Shown here in pieces: positions 46,915 through 57,990 of a stretch of DNA of 64,000 bases. Position numbers and translations under genes: made by a program. The stretch is from positions 6,993,501-7,057,500 of the forward strand of contig JARFJB010000400.1 of assembly GCA_036346205.1 (NCBI GenBank), in the 5' to 3' direction. The DNA is from Vesta saturnalis (lineage: Eukaryota; Arthropoda; Insecta; Coleoptera; Lampyridae). How positions within the stretch are numbered: position 1 is the first letter of the stretch; every line of letters begins with the position of its first letter. The notes beneath the pieces were generated by a model. That model searched no databases. It saw nothing but the letters and a program-made list of their open reading frames with translations, and was not told the origin of the DNA.

Positions 46915-46925
46915 ACTTTCCCCTA
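46915..46925 (-). promoter_or_regulatory. Polypurine tract
   Basis: The minus strand reads TAGGGGAAAGT immediately before the TGAGATG start of the 3' LTR, the expected plus-strand DNA primer position. Confidence 0.75.
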
Positions 46926-46984
46926 TTCAAGAATCAAATATTTTCGAACCTAACGAGAGACAAATATTTTATTCTTTAATTGCT

Positions 46985-47782
46985 CTACCTATTGTTGTTT
47001 TCCGCATTGAAATGTGGAACTTTCCTTATGCTTCCATCCTTAATATCAGCTATCTCATACGTGGTATCGTTATAATTTTTATTTACACGATAAGGTCCTT
47101 CAAAAAGGGAAAGTAATTTCGCGCATGTTTTATTCGACATATCCGTTACATTTAATCTCTTTATAATTACCAAATCACCCTCCTTAAATTTCACCTTTTT
47201 CTTAATTTTTTCCGTTTGTTTCTTCTCATATTTACTTAAAATTTCCCACATCCTCTTCTTAACTTCTTGAACTAATTCCGCTATTTTTATTGCATCTTCT
47301 TGTTGCCTCCAACGTCTTTCCGGTATTATCCTCCTCATGAATGTAATCGGTGCCACTTCAGTTCTCACATTTGGTACTTCATTTATGTATTTTTCTACAG
47401 CCTCCATATATTTTACCCATGCATAATGTTTTTCGTGTGTGAGAATTCTCAAAAATTTAATTACTTCTTTAATGTATCGTTGCGCAGGGTTCTCTTGTGG
47501 ATGTCTAATTGAACAAAAGTAAACCTTAATATTTTTATCTTTAAAATTGTTGGCAAATTTTGGGCTTCTAGAATAAGTTGCATTATCTGCTAAGATTGCT
47601 CTCGGACTTCCTACTTCCGTTATAAACTTTTCTAAAGAAATTATCGCTTGACTCGTAGTGCATGTTCTACTAGGATATAATTTTACGAACTTAGAGAAAA
47701 TATCTACGACAACTAAAATATTTTTATTCCCATACTGGACAGGTACCAAATTTCCAATATAGTCTATAGCTATCATTTCCAA
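46985..47782 (-). CDS. Integrase core and C-terminal domain (partial)
   Basis: 265 codons open from an internal Met. The catalytic core has AIDYIGNLVPVQYGN (first Asp), AILADNATYSR (second Asp; the usual Gly after Asn is Ala) and RHPQENPAQRYIKE, where the third acidic residue, normally Glu before Arg, is Gln. The C-terminal part (KKKVKFKEGDLVIIKR, then SLFEGPYRVNKNYNDTTYEI) is the usual GPY/F-type module. The N-terminal zinc domain is deleted. It is uninterrupted but probably inactive. Confidence 0.88.
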   Translation of the reverse strand: MEMIAIDYIGNLVPVQYGNKNILVVVDIFSKFVKLYPSRTCTTSQAIISLEKFITEVGSPRAILADNATYSRSPKFANNFKDKNIKVYFCSIRHPQENPAQRYIKEVIKFLRILTHEKHYAWVKYMEAVEKYINEVPNVRTEVAPITFMRRIIPERRWRQQEDAIKIAELVQEVKKRMWEILSKYEKKQTEKIKKKVKFKEGDLVIIKRLNVTDMSNKTCAKLLSLFEGPYRVNKNYNDTTYEIADIKDGSIRKVPHFNAENNNR

Positions 47783-47849
47783 CGATTAATTTACTTTAAT
47801 GCTCTTCACTGTATTTTGATTAGTATATTTTAATTCCTGTACCTTCAAC

Positions 47850-48942
47850 ACTCTTGATAAAAAACATAGAGGAACCTGTTCTTCTCCCTGTGCTCAGTTC
47901 TGCCGAAATTGCATCATATGATGCATCAGTCTTTAAAGTGAATGGTAGATTAAAATTTGGATGTCGCAGTATCATATTCTCATATAAACTTTTCTTTATA
48001 TTTATAAAAGCTGTTTCATTTTCATTTTCCTACTTCCAACGAACATTCTTCTTTAACAACTCAACTAAAGGAATAGATAGTTTGGCATACCCTGGCACGA
48101 ACTTACGATAATAGTTGACTACCCCTAAAAATCCTCTTAACGTCCTTAAATTCCTTCGCCGTGGATAATCTTTTATTTCTAATAAACGTTCTGCATTTAA
48201 TTTCACACCTATTTGCCCAATCTCAAATCCTAGATACATCACCTTTTCTTTTAGAAATTGACATTTATTCAAATTTCATCCCATTTTGTGCTTACGCTCC
48301 TAAAATAATCTTTAGATGTACACAGTGTTCCTCTACGTCCTTACTGAAAATTAAAATATCATCGATGTAGTGCTTGCAAAAATGTTCATATTTGTTCAAA
48401 ATTTGTTGCAGCGTTCTAACTAATGCTGCTGATGACGAACTTAATCAGAAAGGTACCACCCTGAAATGATAAATCTCTCCTTCCACGCTAAAACCTGTGT
48501 ATTTCCAACAAGATTCCTCAAGTGGTATCAGCCAAAATGAATTTTTAAGATCAAGCTTGGTGAAAATTTGTTTGTCCCATATTTTACTTAACAAAATGTC
48601 AATGTTCTGCGGAGTTTCATATTGTGGTTTGGAGCTTGTATTCAGCTTGCTTGCATCTAGACAAAAACGAATACTATCTTCCTTCCTTTTCACAACAACC
48701 AAAGGATTCATAAAACTTGTTTTTGATCGCTCGATAATCCCATTTTCCAACATTTCTGCTATTTCCTGTTTCGCTTGTTCCCTGCGTGCATACGGAATTG
48801 GATAAATTTTAATATGAAATGGAGTTTGATCAGACACTTCTATTCGATGTACATATTTCTTTGCTAAACCCGGTTCATTATTAATTAACACCAAATTTTC
48901 TTTTTCCTTTATACTTGATATACTTCCCTTCGATTTGTTCAT
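47850..48942 (-). pseudogene. Reverse transcriptase and RNase H
   Basis: The minus strand carries PFHIKIYPIPYARREQAKQE, MLENGIIERSKTSFMNPLVV, IRFCLDASKLN and TKLDLKNSFWLIPLEE. KHYIDDILIFSKDVEE holds the catalytic YIDD at 48357-48368. The connection reads TLRGFLGVVNYYRKFVPGYA. RNase H keeps LPFTLKTDAS with its first Asp, then ends early. Breaks near 48445 and 48290 and a deletion after RNase H prevent a full polyprotein. The order is canonical for Ty3/gypsy. Confidence 0.9.
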
Positions 48943-49440
48943 TTCTTATTATATTTTCTATTTTAATGTACTGGATATGCACTTTATTTATATTTAATCC
49001 ATTATTTTCGGGCTCTATCCAGTTTATTTCATCTCTTCCCACCATAATCTTCATTCTTTCGGCATCAATTGTCATTTTTAATTGCTCTATTATATTCATA
49101 CCAATAATCATAGCAAGTTTTAAATTATTCGTTATAAACCATTGCATTTGATAATTATATTCCCCTACCTTAGCTTCCGTATTTAACATTCTATTAATAG
49201 TGCTGATCTTATTTGTAGCCGCTATATGACTTCATTACTTCGTTCTCGAACAATTCCATATTTTCTGCAATGATGTTTTCTTTGATTAATGAAATTTCTG
49301 ACCCTGTGTCAATTCAAGCTGTAAAATTAATATTTTTTATTTTTATGTTGATAAATTTTAATTGTGGTTTTATGTCTGGTTGGACATATTGGACTAATTG
49401 TAAAAATTCTTTTGGATGTTGGTAGTTAGTTTTAAGCTAT
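48881..49440 (-). pseudogene. Retropepsin-like protease region
   Basis: IDTGSEISLIKENIIAEN contains the DTG active-site triad (near 49300 on the plus-strand coordinate), followed by a frame with LAMIIGMNIIEQLKMTIDAE, the ILGMDFL-like strand of retropepsins. Stops and a frameshift near 49190-49250 and just before the DTG show decay. Confidence 0.75.
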
Positions 49441-49556
49441 TAATTGAAAATGTGTCTCCTGCGTAGTGTTATTCGTGTTATTTGATGTTTGTGGTTCTGG
49501 TCCTGCATTCGCAATTGTAATGTGGTTATTGTCCACTCGATGATTTTGTTCGTTAA

Positions 49557-50893
49557 TTATTTCCTGGTATTCTCTCGTTCGTTTTCCCCTACCTTCTTCT
49601 CTTTGCCAATTCTCCTGTCTGTTCTACTTCCTTCATCAAATCTTCTATTGTTGTTCCCAAATCTATCCCTGTTATTTGTATTGTGATGACCACCCCTTCT
49701 CTGATAATCGTTAAATTGTTCCCTGCCATTTCTGTTCTGATCCCCATTATGACTATAATTATAATCTCTCCTATTGCTATTCGTTTGATGCCGTTCATAT
49801 GCATCATACCTCCTCAAGAACTGCAATAACGATGTTATTTCTTGAATATCCTACAGTACAATATTTTCAGCAATGTTACTATCTAGTTGTCTCGCCAAAT
49901 ATTGCACCATCTCTGGTTCATTCATGTTAGGGGTAAAATATCTTTCTATTTGGTATTTTTTCATTATATAAATTTCTCTTGATGTCCCATAATTTTTGTC
50001 ATACCTTGCCCTAGAAAATTCCTCTCTTATGGTATTCACTCCCATACTGCTTAACAAATAGATTCCTAAATTGCTGGTAATCTGGTGATCTTCTACTAAA
50101 TTATACCACAATTCAGCGTTACCTTTTAACATTTTTTTATTAATCCCATCCTTTGTATATTATTATTAATTTCCGTAAAATATTCCTCAACATTCTTAAT
50201 GAACAACATGGGAGATTCATTTTTCTTTCCTTCAAATTTATATGGAAGCTCTTGTCCATGTCCATGTTCTCATCCTCCAGAACTCATTCTTGCAAGTTCT
50301 TTTTCCTTTTGATTCCTCGAAATTATTCTGTTCTGCTGTTCTGAATATCTTCAAATTTTTTTAACGTTGCTTTTTGTGCTTTCTATTTCAAAATATACCT
50401 GCTGTATTTCCTCGTCAACCTGCTCCTTATTTTCTTTAATTGTAGCCCTCATTTTCTCACTTTTTATTTGTATATCCCTGGTTAATTCTTCCTTTGTCTC
50501 TTCCATTTTATTGAATAATTTTTCCTTTTCATCTTCCCAATTACTCATTTGTCTGTTTAAGCTTTCCTCTATCTTCGCATATCTTCTTTCCTATTTTCCT
50601 CTAATTTATCCATTTTTTCATTCGATTTCCGCATGTTCTCTTCTAATTTAGAATTCTTTTTTTCTATTTTCCTCTAATTGTAGAAACATTGCCCTTATCA
50701 TTTCCATATATGTCCCTTGATTTTCCTTTTCCGAACTAGTCGCTTCTCCTTCTTGTTTTGGTTGTTCCATTTCCATCTTATCTTGCTCATCTATTTTATT
50801 TTCCTTCTCAATTTCCTCCTCTTGTGTTGCTATATTTAATTTTCTTCGGCCGTAAAACTTACCTGACCTAGTAACTCTTTTATCGTCGTCCAT
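49557..50893 (-). pseudogene. Gag-like protein, broken
   Basis: The N-terminus starts MDDDKRVTRSGKFYGRRKLN. It is followed by a Glu/Lys-rich coiled-coil part (50351-50548), a capsid-like segment with AELWYNLVEDHQIT and EFSRARYDKNYG (49851-50132), and an Arg/Asn/Gly-rich tail (49557-49826; YQRRGGHHNTNNRDR) that likely binds nucleic acid. No zinc knuckle is visible. Three or four frame breaks are present. Confidence 0.8.
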
Positions 50894-51020
50894 ATAAATT
50901 CTAATCTTATTTATAAATTACCAATTTTCATAAATTTCAACTTACTTATCCTAATTATATAAAAAAAAACAAAAAAAATTTAAAACTTCATAACTTTTAC
51001 CTATTATGTTGCGAAACTAA

Positions 51021-51044
51021 TTCGAGCCCCAACGTTGGGCGCCA
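51021..51044 (-). promoter_or_regulatory. Primer-binding site, tRNA-Lys type
   Basis: On the minus strand TGGCGCCCAACGTTGGGGCT follows the 5' LTR within 6 bp. It is complementary to the 3' end of metazoan tRNA-Lys(CUU), whose 3' end includes CCCACGTTGGGCG plus CCA. One inserted base interrupts the match. Confidence 0.8.
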
Positions 51045-51049
51045 AAATT

Positions 51050-51354
51050 TTCGATTTTCTTTTTCAAATATTATTATTTATTACGAACTTAACCGTACAA
51101 CCTTTATATGTAGATTGTTGATACTTCAGTATGAATCTGCTATACTTAATTGCTTTAATAACTAATATAACACACTGCAAGTTCCATAAAGTCTTGTTCA
51201 CTTGTATTTAATCAATATGTACATAATCGTACACCACTTTTATATACAAATATCCATAAAACTTCTTTAAAATTCTATTATTATAAATGCTATGTCAAAT
51301 ATGAACTCTTTATAATCCTATCCCTTCCATATTACCGTAATTCCACTCATCTCA
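51050..51354 (-). repeat. 5' LTR (right copy)
   Basis: 305 bp, colinear with the left LTR apart from two small insertions (CACACTG near 51173 and CTTTATAA near 51307) and scattered substitutions. The divergence indicates that the insertion is not recent. Confidence 0.93.
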
Positions 51355-51358
51355 ATAT

Positions 51359-51682
51359 ATATTCCTTTAATTAATCACAGACACAAATGGTTAACATACG
51401 CAGTTTAACTTCAAAATGGTGACTTATTTATAGATTAATATTGGAAAAACACAATAAAACTAACACCGAAAGAAAATATAAATTCGCGTTGGTTAGTTCA
51501 AAAGAAAATGTACAAGCAAAAACAATTAAAGGCAGACTGTTTACAATGAAGGTATTTTAATTAAATCGATCCGACTCGATCAAAACTCTTACTGCCCCTC
51601 TTCCGACATTTACTTCCGAAATCAACCCCCGTTTTCCAAAAGTAGTAAAAAACAAGAAACATTACGTGGAAATAGTTCCATA
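51359..51682. other. Spacer between LTR element and PLE cluster
   Basis: No gene was recognised. It may be the original flank of the PLE cluster. Confidence 0.45.
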
Positions 51683-52080
51683 TTAATTACCAAAAGAAGC
51701 ATTAACTTTTAAAATATGCATTCGTCCTTAACATAACTTATCGATCTCGAATTTTCAACAAAGATGTCCCTTGATCTACGCTATTCTCCGATGTAATTAA
51801 TAATTAAATCAGTGACATTTTTACATCAAGGAAGTGCGTATAGAAATTTTCAACAATTCGTCAGGCCAGTTTCGGTAGAACACCTATTTCTCTACCCTAA
51901 TATATGTTTTCTTTTTCTGTTCAACCCCTACTAAAATATCAATTACATACATTCCCACATTTCTTACATAAAACATATAAAATAAAATATCATGGAAAAC
52001 ATTAGCAAATTACGACTGATTATCAAGATATTTAAATCCGTAAATTGTCTTTCTATTGCGGTAACAATTGCGATTTAAAA

Positions 52081-52800
52081 ATGTTTATTACAATAATAAA
52101 CAGGTCCGCTACCTACAATAGAATTTACTATTCCACTGAAAATAAGTCGTAGTAAGACAGTGCTGAAAAAGAATTGTTATATCCTTTGGAAAAAGATGAT
52201 CAATATTTTCAATAGTTTCTTTTAGAGGGACTTTTGTAAAAAGTGAAAGATCAAAACTGACCTTTATATCATCCTCTTCAATTTTGAAATTATGCATTTT
52301 TTCAACAAAGTCGGCAGAATTTTTAATATAATGGGATATTTTACCCGTATGAGGTTGTAATAAAAATGTAAGATGTTTGGCAACATTATATGTAGGAGAA
52401 CCAATTGCGCTAACAATAGGCCTTAGAGGACTATTAGGTTTATGGATTTTTGGTAAACCATATAGTTTTGGTGTCTTTTTTATTTATCCAAGAATAGATA
52501 ATTTAATGTTATAGTCGTTCATATGTAATATAACAGTTGCATTACCTTTATCTGATTTTGATCTTATTATATTTTCATTACGTTTAAGATCAAATAAAGC
52601 ACGTCGTTGACGAAGGGATAAGTTGCCCTTTGGAGGTTTTGCTTTACGTAATATATTAACGGTGTTATATCTAACTTCATTGACAGCATCAAAGAGAATG
52701 ATTTAATTTTTCGATATTGGAAATTATATCTTTAAAAGGTGTTATCGCAAAATTTCCTTCTTTAGAAAGCGCTTCAATAGCATAATCTGGAACAACATCC
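52081..52800 (-). pseudogene. PLE N-terminus and RT motifs 1-A (unit 1)
   Basis: Minus strand: NFAITPFKDIISNIEKLN, KPPKGNLSLRQRRALFDLKR, SKSDKGNATVILHMNDY, LYGLPKIHKPNSPLRPIVSA, GSPTYNVAKHLTFLLQPH, DIKVSFDLSLFTKVPLKETI (motif A region) and LTTTYFQWNSKFY. This is the Penelope-like RT order. It is cut off before motif B/C. A stop in SILG*IK is shared with unit 2. Confidence 0.85.
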
Positions 52801-52814
52801 AGTTTACCATGTAA

Positions 52815-53340
52815 AAGAAACTAATGGAAGTTTACCTTTCCTTGACATATTAATATTTAAAAATAAAAATAATAATTCACTATCTTTTAAGGTTTACAGA
52901 AAGCCGACACACACTGATAGATACCTTCATAAATTATCCAACCACCATTCACGTCAAAAAATTTGTGTAATTCGAGATCGAGCAAAACGAATTTGTGATC
53001 CAGAATTTTAGAAAGATGAATCTAAATATTTAACAAAATCTTTACAAGATAATGGATATTCATTTACTGGTATTAATAATGTTATTACACCTTCTAGACA
53101 TAGCCTTAAAGAAAAAACCAGTACTTAATGTTGGTACTACTTTTCTTCCTTTTATAGCTAATGTTACAGATAGAATTTTAAATATCCTAATTAAATATGG
53201 CATTAGGACTTTTTTAAACGGACAAGAAAAATTAAAGAACATTTAAGGTCACCTAAAGATGTTTCAAACCCATTTCACCTTCCGGAATGTATAAGTTATC
53301 TTGTTCATGTGGAAAAGTATACATTGGAACCATAAAACGT
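52815..53340 (+). pseudogene. PLE RT thumb, linker and nuclease start (unit 1)
   Basis: Plus strand: ETNGSLPFLDILIFKNKNNN, SFKVYRKPTHTDRYLHKLSN, KICVIRDRAKRICD, VLNVGTTFLPFIANVTDRIL and CSCGKVYIGTIKR. The last is the beginning of the GIY-YIG nuclease (YIG present). The duplication boundary cuts the nuclease at 53343. Confidence 0.85.
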
Positions 53341-53343
53341 AGT

Positions 53344-55016
53344 ATTAATTACCAAAAGAAGCATTAACTTTTAAAATATGCATTCGTCCTTAACATAGCT
53401 TATCGATTTCGAATTTTCAACAAAGATGTCCCTTGATCTACGCTATTCTCCGATGTAATTAATAATTAAATCAGTGACATTTTTACATCAAGGAAGTGCG
53501 TATAGAAATTTTCAACAATTCGTCAGGCCAGTTTCGGTAGAACACGTTTCTCTACCCTAATATATGTTTTCTTTTTCTGTTCAACCCCTACTAAAATATC
53601 AATTACATACATTCCCACATTTCTTACATAAAACATATAAAATAAAATATCATGGAAAACATTAGCAAATTACGACTGATTATCAAGATATTTAAACCCG
53701 TAAATTGTCTTTCTATTGCGGTAACAATTGCAATTTAAAAATGTTTATTACAATAATAAAATTTTCTCGGTCCGCTACCTACAATAGAATTTACTATTCC
53801 ACTGAAAATAAGTCGTAGTAAGACAGTGCTGAAAAAGATTTGTTATATCCTTTGGAAAAGATGATCAATATATTCAATAGTTTCTTTTAGAGGGACTTTT
53901 GTAAAAAGTGAAAGATCAAAACTGACCTTTATATCATCCTCTTCAATTTTGAAATTATGCATTTTTTCAACAAAGTCGGCAGAATTTTTAATATAATGGG
54001 ATGTTTTACCCGTATGAGGTTGTAATAAAAATGTAAGATGTTTGGCAACATTATATGTAGGAGAACCAATTGCGCTAACAATAGGCCTTAGAGGACTATT
54101 AGGTTTATGGATTTTTGGTAAACCATATAGTTTTGGTTTCTTTTTTATTTATCCAAGAATAGATAATGTAATGTTATAGTCGTTCATATTTAATATAACA
54201 GTTGCATTACCTTTATCTGATTTTGATCTTATTATATTTTCATTACGTTTAAGATCAAATAAAGCACGTCGTTGACGAAGGGATAAGTTGCCCTTTGGAG
54301 GTTTTGCTTTACGTAATATATTAACGGTGTTATATCTAACTTCATTGACAGCATCAAAAGAGAATGATTTAATTTTTTCGATATTGGAAATTATATCTTT
54401 AAAAGGTGTTATCGCAAAATTTCCTTCTTTAGAAAGCGCTTCAATAGCATAATCTGGAACAACATCCAGTTTACCATGTAAAAAGAAACTAATGGAAGTT
54501 TACCATTTCTTGACATATTAATATTTAAAAATAAAAATAATAATTCACTATCTTTTAAGGTTTACAGGAAGCCGACACACACTGATAGATACCTTCATAA
54601 ATTATCCAACCACCATCCACGTCAAAAAATTTGTGTAATTCGAGATCGAGCAAAACGAATTTGTGATCCAGAATTTTAGAGAGATGAATCTAAATATTTA
54701 ACAAAATCTTTACAATACACTGGATATTCACTTACTGGTATTAATAATGTTATTACACCTTCTAGACATAGCCTTAAAGAAAAAACCAGTACTTAATGTT
54801 GGTACTACTTTTCTTCCTTTTATAGCTAATGTTACAGATAGAATTTTAAATATCCTAATTAAATATGGCATTAGAACTTTTTTTAAACGGACAACAAAAA
54901 TTAAAGAACATTTAAGGTCACCTAAAGATGTTTCAAACCCATTATCACCTTCCGGAATGTAGAAGTTATCTTGTTCATGTGGAAAAGTATACATTGGAAC
55001 CATAAAACGTAGTTTT
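53344..55016. repeat. Tandem duplication, unit 2
   Basis: A second copy of 51683-53343, slightly longer because of small indels. It continues without a break into the rest of the nuclease, so it retains the original right-hand junction. Confidence 0.9.
53760..54475 (-). pseudogene. PLE N-terminus and RT motifs 1-A (unit 2)
   Basis: Same protein blocks as unit 1 (KGNATVILNMNDYN, LPKIHKPNSPLRPIV, FDLSLFTKVPLKET). It shares the stop before the LPKIHKP block and adds its own small changes, which indicates that duplication came after the element had decayed. Confidence 0.85.
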
Positions 55017-55278
55017 GATACAAGACGTAAATAACATATGAGATTTTGTAGATTAGGTCAACCAGAGAAGTCTGCGGTAGCTGACCATGCCTTAAATATT
55101 TAAATCATGACGTTCAATTTAACAATATGGAAATATTGTCAAAACAAACTTATTATTATGATCGTTTACAACGTGAAGCTATTGAGATATATAAACACCC
55201 TAATAATTTTAATAGACAAGAAGAAAATTTCCGTTTAAATAGGTTTTGGCATCGTATAATTGAAAAAAACGCATAATG
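54480..55278 (+). pseudogene. PLE RT thumb and GIY-YIG endonuclease (unit 2, complete 3' end)
   Basis: Blocks in order: KPTHTDRYLHKLSNHH, TFLPFIANVTDRILNILIKY, IRTFFKRTTKIKEHLRSPKD, CSCGKVYIGTIKRSFDTRRK, KSAVADHALN (conserved His of the nuclease), EILSKQTYYYDRLQREAIEI (conserved Glu) and FRLNRFWHRIIEKNA, stop near 55276. The nuclease presumably nicks target DNA for priming. Its frame is interrupted by two or three stops and shifts. Confidence 0.85.
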
Positions 55279-55980
55279 ATACGTTTTGATTTTAATTTTA
55301 ATTTTAATTTTAGCTTTTGGTATGTCTAGGTGTCTTGCTGTGTTTTTCCTAGACCTTGAAGTAAATGCTTTACCAATTATATGTTAAATTACCAAAGGAC
55401 TATAATTTAACGTATATAGTTGAAATTAAAATAAAAATTGCATGAAACGTTCTGATTTATGCTTTTCATTGTTAAATAGCACTTGCACTTACTGACAAAG
55501 CTATTTCTTTGTTGTATTTAACTGGATTATTTTAATTGTTGTCATGTTTATATTTGTGAATGCTTCTATCAATTTCAAATTGAAGTTTTTCACAACTTTA
55601 CACTTACATCATAACTTGATTTTGTTAAATTTGTTTTTTGGTTGACATTTTACATCGTTAGTCTTTGACCGTTAGAGAGTGTTCTGATTTGTTGTCTTCA
55701 AGACAGTTTAACAATATTTAATTTTTTAATGATCTAGTTATTCTTTACTAAAGTTATATTCCATAGTTGGCTTTATACGTTTATTTAACTGTTATATTAA
55801 TAGCAGGCCTGTGTTTATGTTTTAATTTGCAAATTTCACAAAATTGTTTCAACATCTTTAACAATTTTAATAGATAATATTTCTACTGACGAAGATAACT
55901 AACTGTAAGTGTTATTGAAACGTTTAGATTGTATTACATTAAAATACAAATACATCATTAAAGAACCCAAAAAATAGATA
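55279..55980 (+). repeat. PLE non-coding terminal region (copy D)
   Basis: A (TTTTAA)n-type run (TTTTAATTTTAATTTTAATT) is followed by GTGTTTTTCCTAGACCTTGA and the inverted match to copies B (25880-26600) and C (44645-45240). It ends near AACCCAAAAAATAGATAAAT. It contains the hairpin at 55886-55920. Confidence 0.8.
55886..55920 (+). other. PLE hammerhead-like hairpin (copy D)
   Basis: CTGACGA (55886-55892), A, GATAAC, loop TAACTGTAAGT, GTTATT, GAAA (55917-55920), CGTTTAG. One stem pair is C-to-T changed and the loop carries a 4-nt duplication (TAAC) relative to copy B. Confidence 0.5.
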
Positions 55981-56372
55981 AATATTCTATATGCTTAAAA
56001 CAAAATGGAAATTGAATTTTCATGTTTAAGTTAATTTTCATGTTTAGGTTTGTAATTTAATTTGGTTCTGGTTTAATATAAAATTAACTACACCTATTTA
56101 TTTCGCCGTTTTGTACTCGGTACTAGATTTAGTAAAATATCAACAGTGTTTTTTTAGAATTTAATGGAATGAATGTGTTGGAAATGCTGTGAAGTTGTAT
56201 TGATTTTATTGCCACGTAACCGGTGTTCTAATTTACTAGTGAAATTAAATTTTCATTTTGTTATTTTTTAGCGCCTATTATATTTTTAGTATTTACTTAG
56301 TTTTGTAAAAGAAGTTTTAATAAAAAATGAATGTTTATGTTTAGTACTTCTATCGAGATTTCACTAATCTAT
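55981..56372. other. Non-coding spacer
   Basis: No gene or repeat was recognised. Confidence 0.4.
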
Positions 56373-57833
56373 GTACAGGGTCTTTCCTCATAATTAAACA
56401 GCTCCTAGATACTTTGTTTTTGTAGATGGCAAAAAAGTTTTAAGAATCGCGTCTTGAGAATCTGTTATCAGAAAAAAAAGAAGTGTATGAAAAATACCGT
56501 TTCAAATATTTAATGTTGAACAATTTATGTCTGTTCATTAAAAAACAATTTAAAATAGGAAATAACTTTAATAACAAAAAATTATGTGTGTGAAAATAGC
56601 AGAAAATAATAGCATTGCAGTACGTTTCTCGTTTGTTGGCGGAAAATTAAAGATTAGCGAATTATCTACTGGAAAAACATAAAATTAAAAAATTTCAATC
56701 ATTCGGAACCGCAACAGGCCCACTAAAATTCACCACCGAATCCACCAAATATCATTAACTTATAGTTACGGGGTGAAACAGCCATAAATAATTAAAAAAA
56801 AATTGGACAGTAAATTGAAAGTTGGAGCACATTTTCGCTTGCACAGAAATATGTTCATTAAGATGGAAATCTGCCCTGAAAACTAAATCGCCTTACACTG
56901 GTATTCTTGGTCACATTGTGTGAAAATCTTGAGAAAAATTGAGTACCACTTATTTTTTTTTGTTTGCGTATAATATAGAAATTAATTCAGTACATTGATG
57001 AATTTTATTATTTTACGATTGCTACAGAAAAGATATTTTTTTATTGAAGAAATTACGTAGGTATTTAAATTGCTTAGTACAAATAGTTTAATTTTATAAA
57101 TTTAATTACGGCTATTTTCACATCCAGTGGCGTTCTGATATAACAATTATCGTCCGGAGTTCTTGGTATATATCAATTAAGCTGTTTGCCTAAAGTCGAT
57201 GATATGGAATAGTCATTTAGTCTGTCTTGTGTAGGCTTTTGTAAATGTTGTTGAGAACTTATTTGACTCAGTGTTACAGTCGTGGGTAGTGTTATCATAT
57301 TTCGTGCTTCTATGAATTGACAGTCTTTTTATTGTTGAGTTTTCATGTGAAATGATGAGTTGTTATTTACCGAATCTAAGTACTTCTGAAGAGGGGGCAG
57401 ATGATTGCTTTCCTTTTTCGTTCAGTTGGAGTTGAAGTATAAACAATTAAGGTGTAGTTACGAATAGTTCTGATTCTGGACCATCAACGTCCAGACGTCA
57501 TCGTTGTTAAATGAAGACGCGCTCCGTAATTTTGTTGGGATTGTAACATACCGGTGCTACCTCCAGTGTAGTCTCGTGCAGATCAGAAAAGAAAGAAAGC
57601 GTCTTTCTAACCTGTATTTAACCGATGTCGACGCCGAGGTCCGGCGTATTTTATAAATTTGTGTTAAACGTTTCTCGAATTTATGTAAATTTATATAGAA
57701 TCTATATTTTTGTCACGAATGAGGATTTATCGAGATTATAGACATTACCGTAATTTTTCAAGAATATTAGAAAGGTATTGCGTGCTATTATTTGGTAGAA
57801 GTTAAAAAGCTAGATTATTATATGTTTAAGTAG

Positions 57834-57836
<3 letters not shown>

Positions 57837-57878
<42 letters not shown>

Positions 57879-57990
57879 GTGTGTGTCTGTGTCTGTGTGT
57901 GTGTGTGCGTGCGTACGTGCGTGGGTGGGTGTGTGCGTTCGCGTGCGCGTGTGCGTGCGTGCGTGGGCGAGTGCGTGCGTGTGTGCGTGT
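57837..57990. repeat. (TA)n then GT/GC simple repeat
   Basis: 40 bp of TA followed by about 110 bp of GTGTGC/GTGCGT repeats. Small Val/Cys/Arg-rich frames here are repeat artefacts. Confidence 0.9.

Larger units (their letters stand above)
46620..51354 (-). mobile_element. Ty3/gypsy-type LTR retrotransposon
   Basis: Both LTRs are present in the same orientation. The left starts TG (46620) and both end CA, flanked by a 4-bp duplication ATAT (46616-46619 and 51355-51358). On the minus strand the order is LTR, primer-binding site, gag, protease, RT, RNase H, integrase, polypurine tract, LTR. The RT-before-integrase order and 4-bp duplication fit Ty3/gypsy. Total length is about 4.7 kb, with a deletion between RNase H and integrase. 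No envelope gene is seen. Confidence 0.92.
51683..53343. repeat. Tandem duplication, unit 1
   Basis: It begins ATTAATTACCAAAAGAAGC and ends CATAAAACGTAG. Unit 2 begins with the same words at 53344. The two share TGCATTCGTCCTTAACATA, GAATTTTCAACAAAGATGTC, CTAGACATAGCCTTAAAG and most other sequence, with small indels (for example CACCTATTTCTC against CACGTTTCTC). Confidence 0.9.
51683..55980 (+). mobile_element. Penelope-like element, 5'-inverted and tandemly duplicated (copy D)
   Basis: The 3' half (RT thumb, linker, GIY-YIG nuclease, non-coding end) is on the plus strand. The 5' half (N-terminus through RT motif A) lies inverted on the minus strand to its left. The two halves meet near 52810, and the RT catalytic YxDD block is absent from both. 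A 1.66 kb segment (51683-53343) is repeated at 53344-55016, with few differences. The terminal 55016-55980 is present once. Confidence 0.85.
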
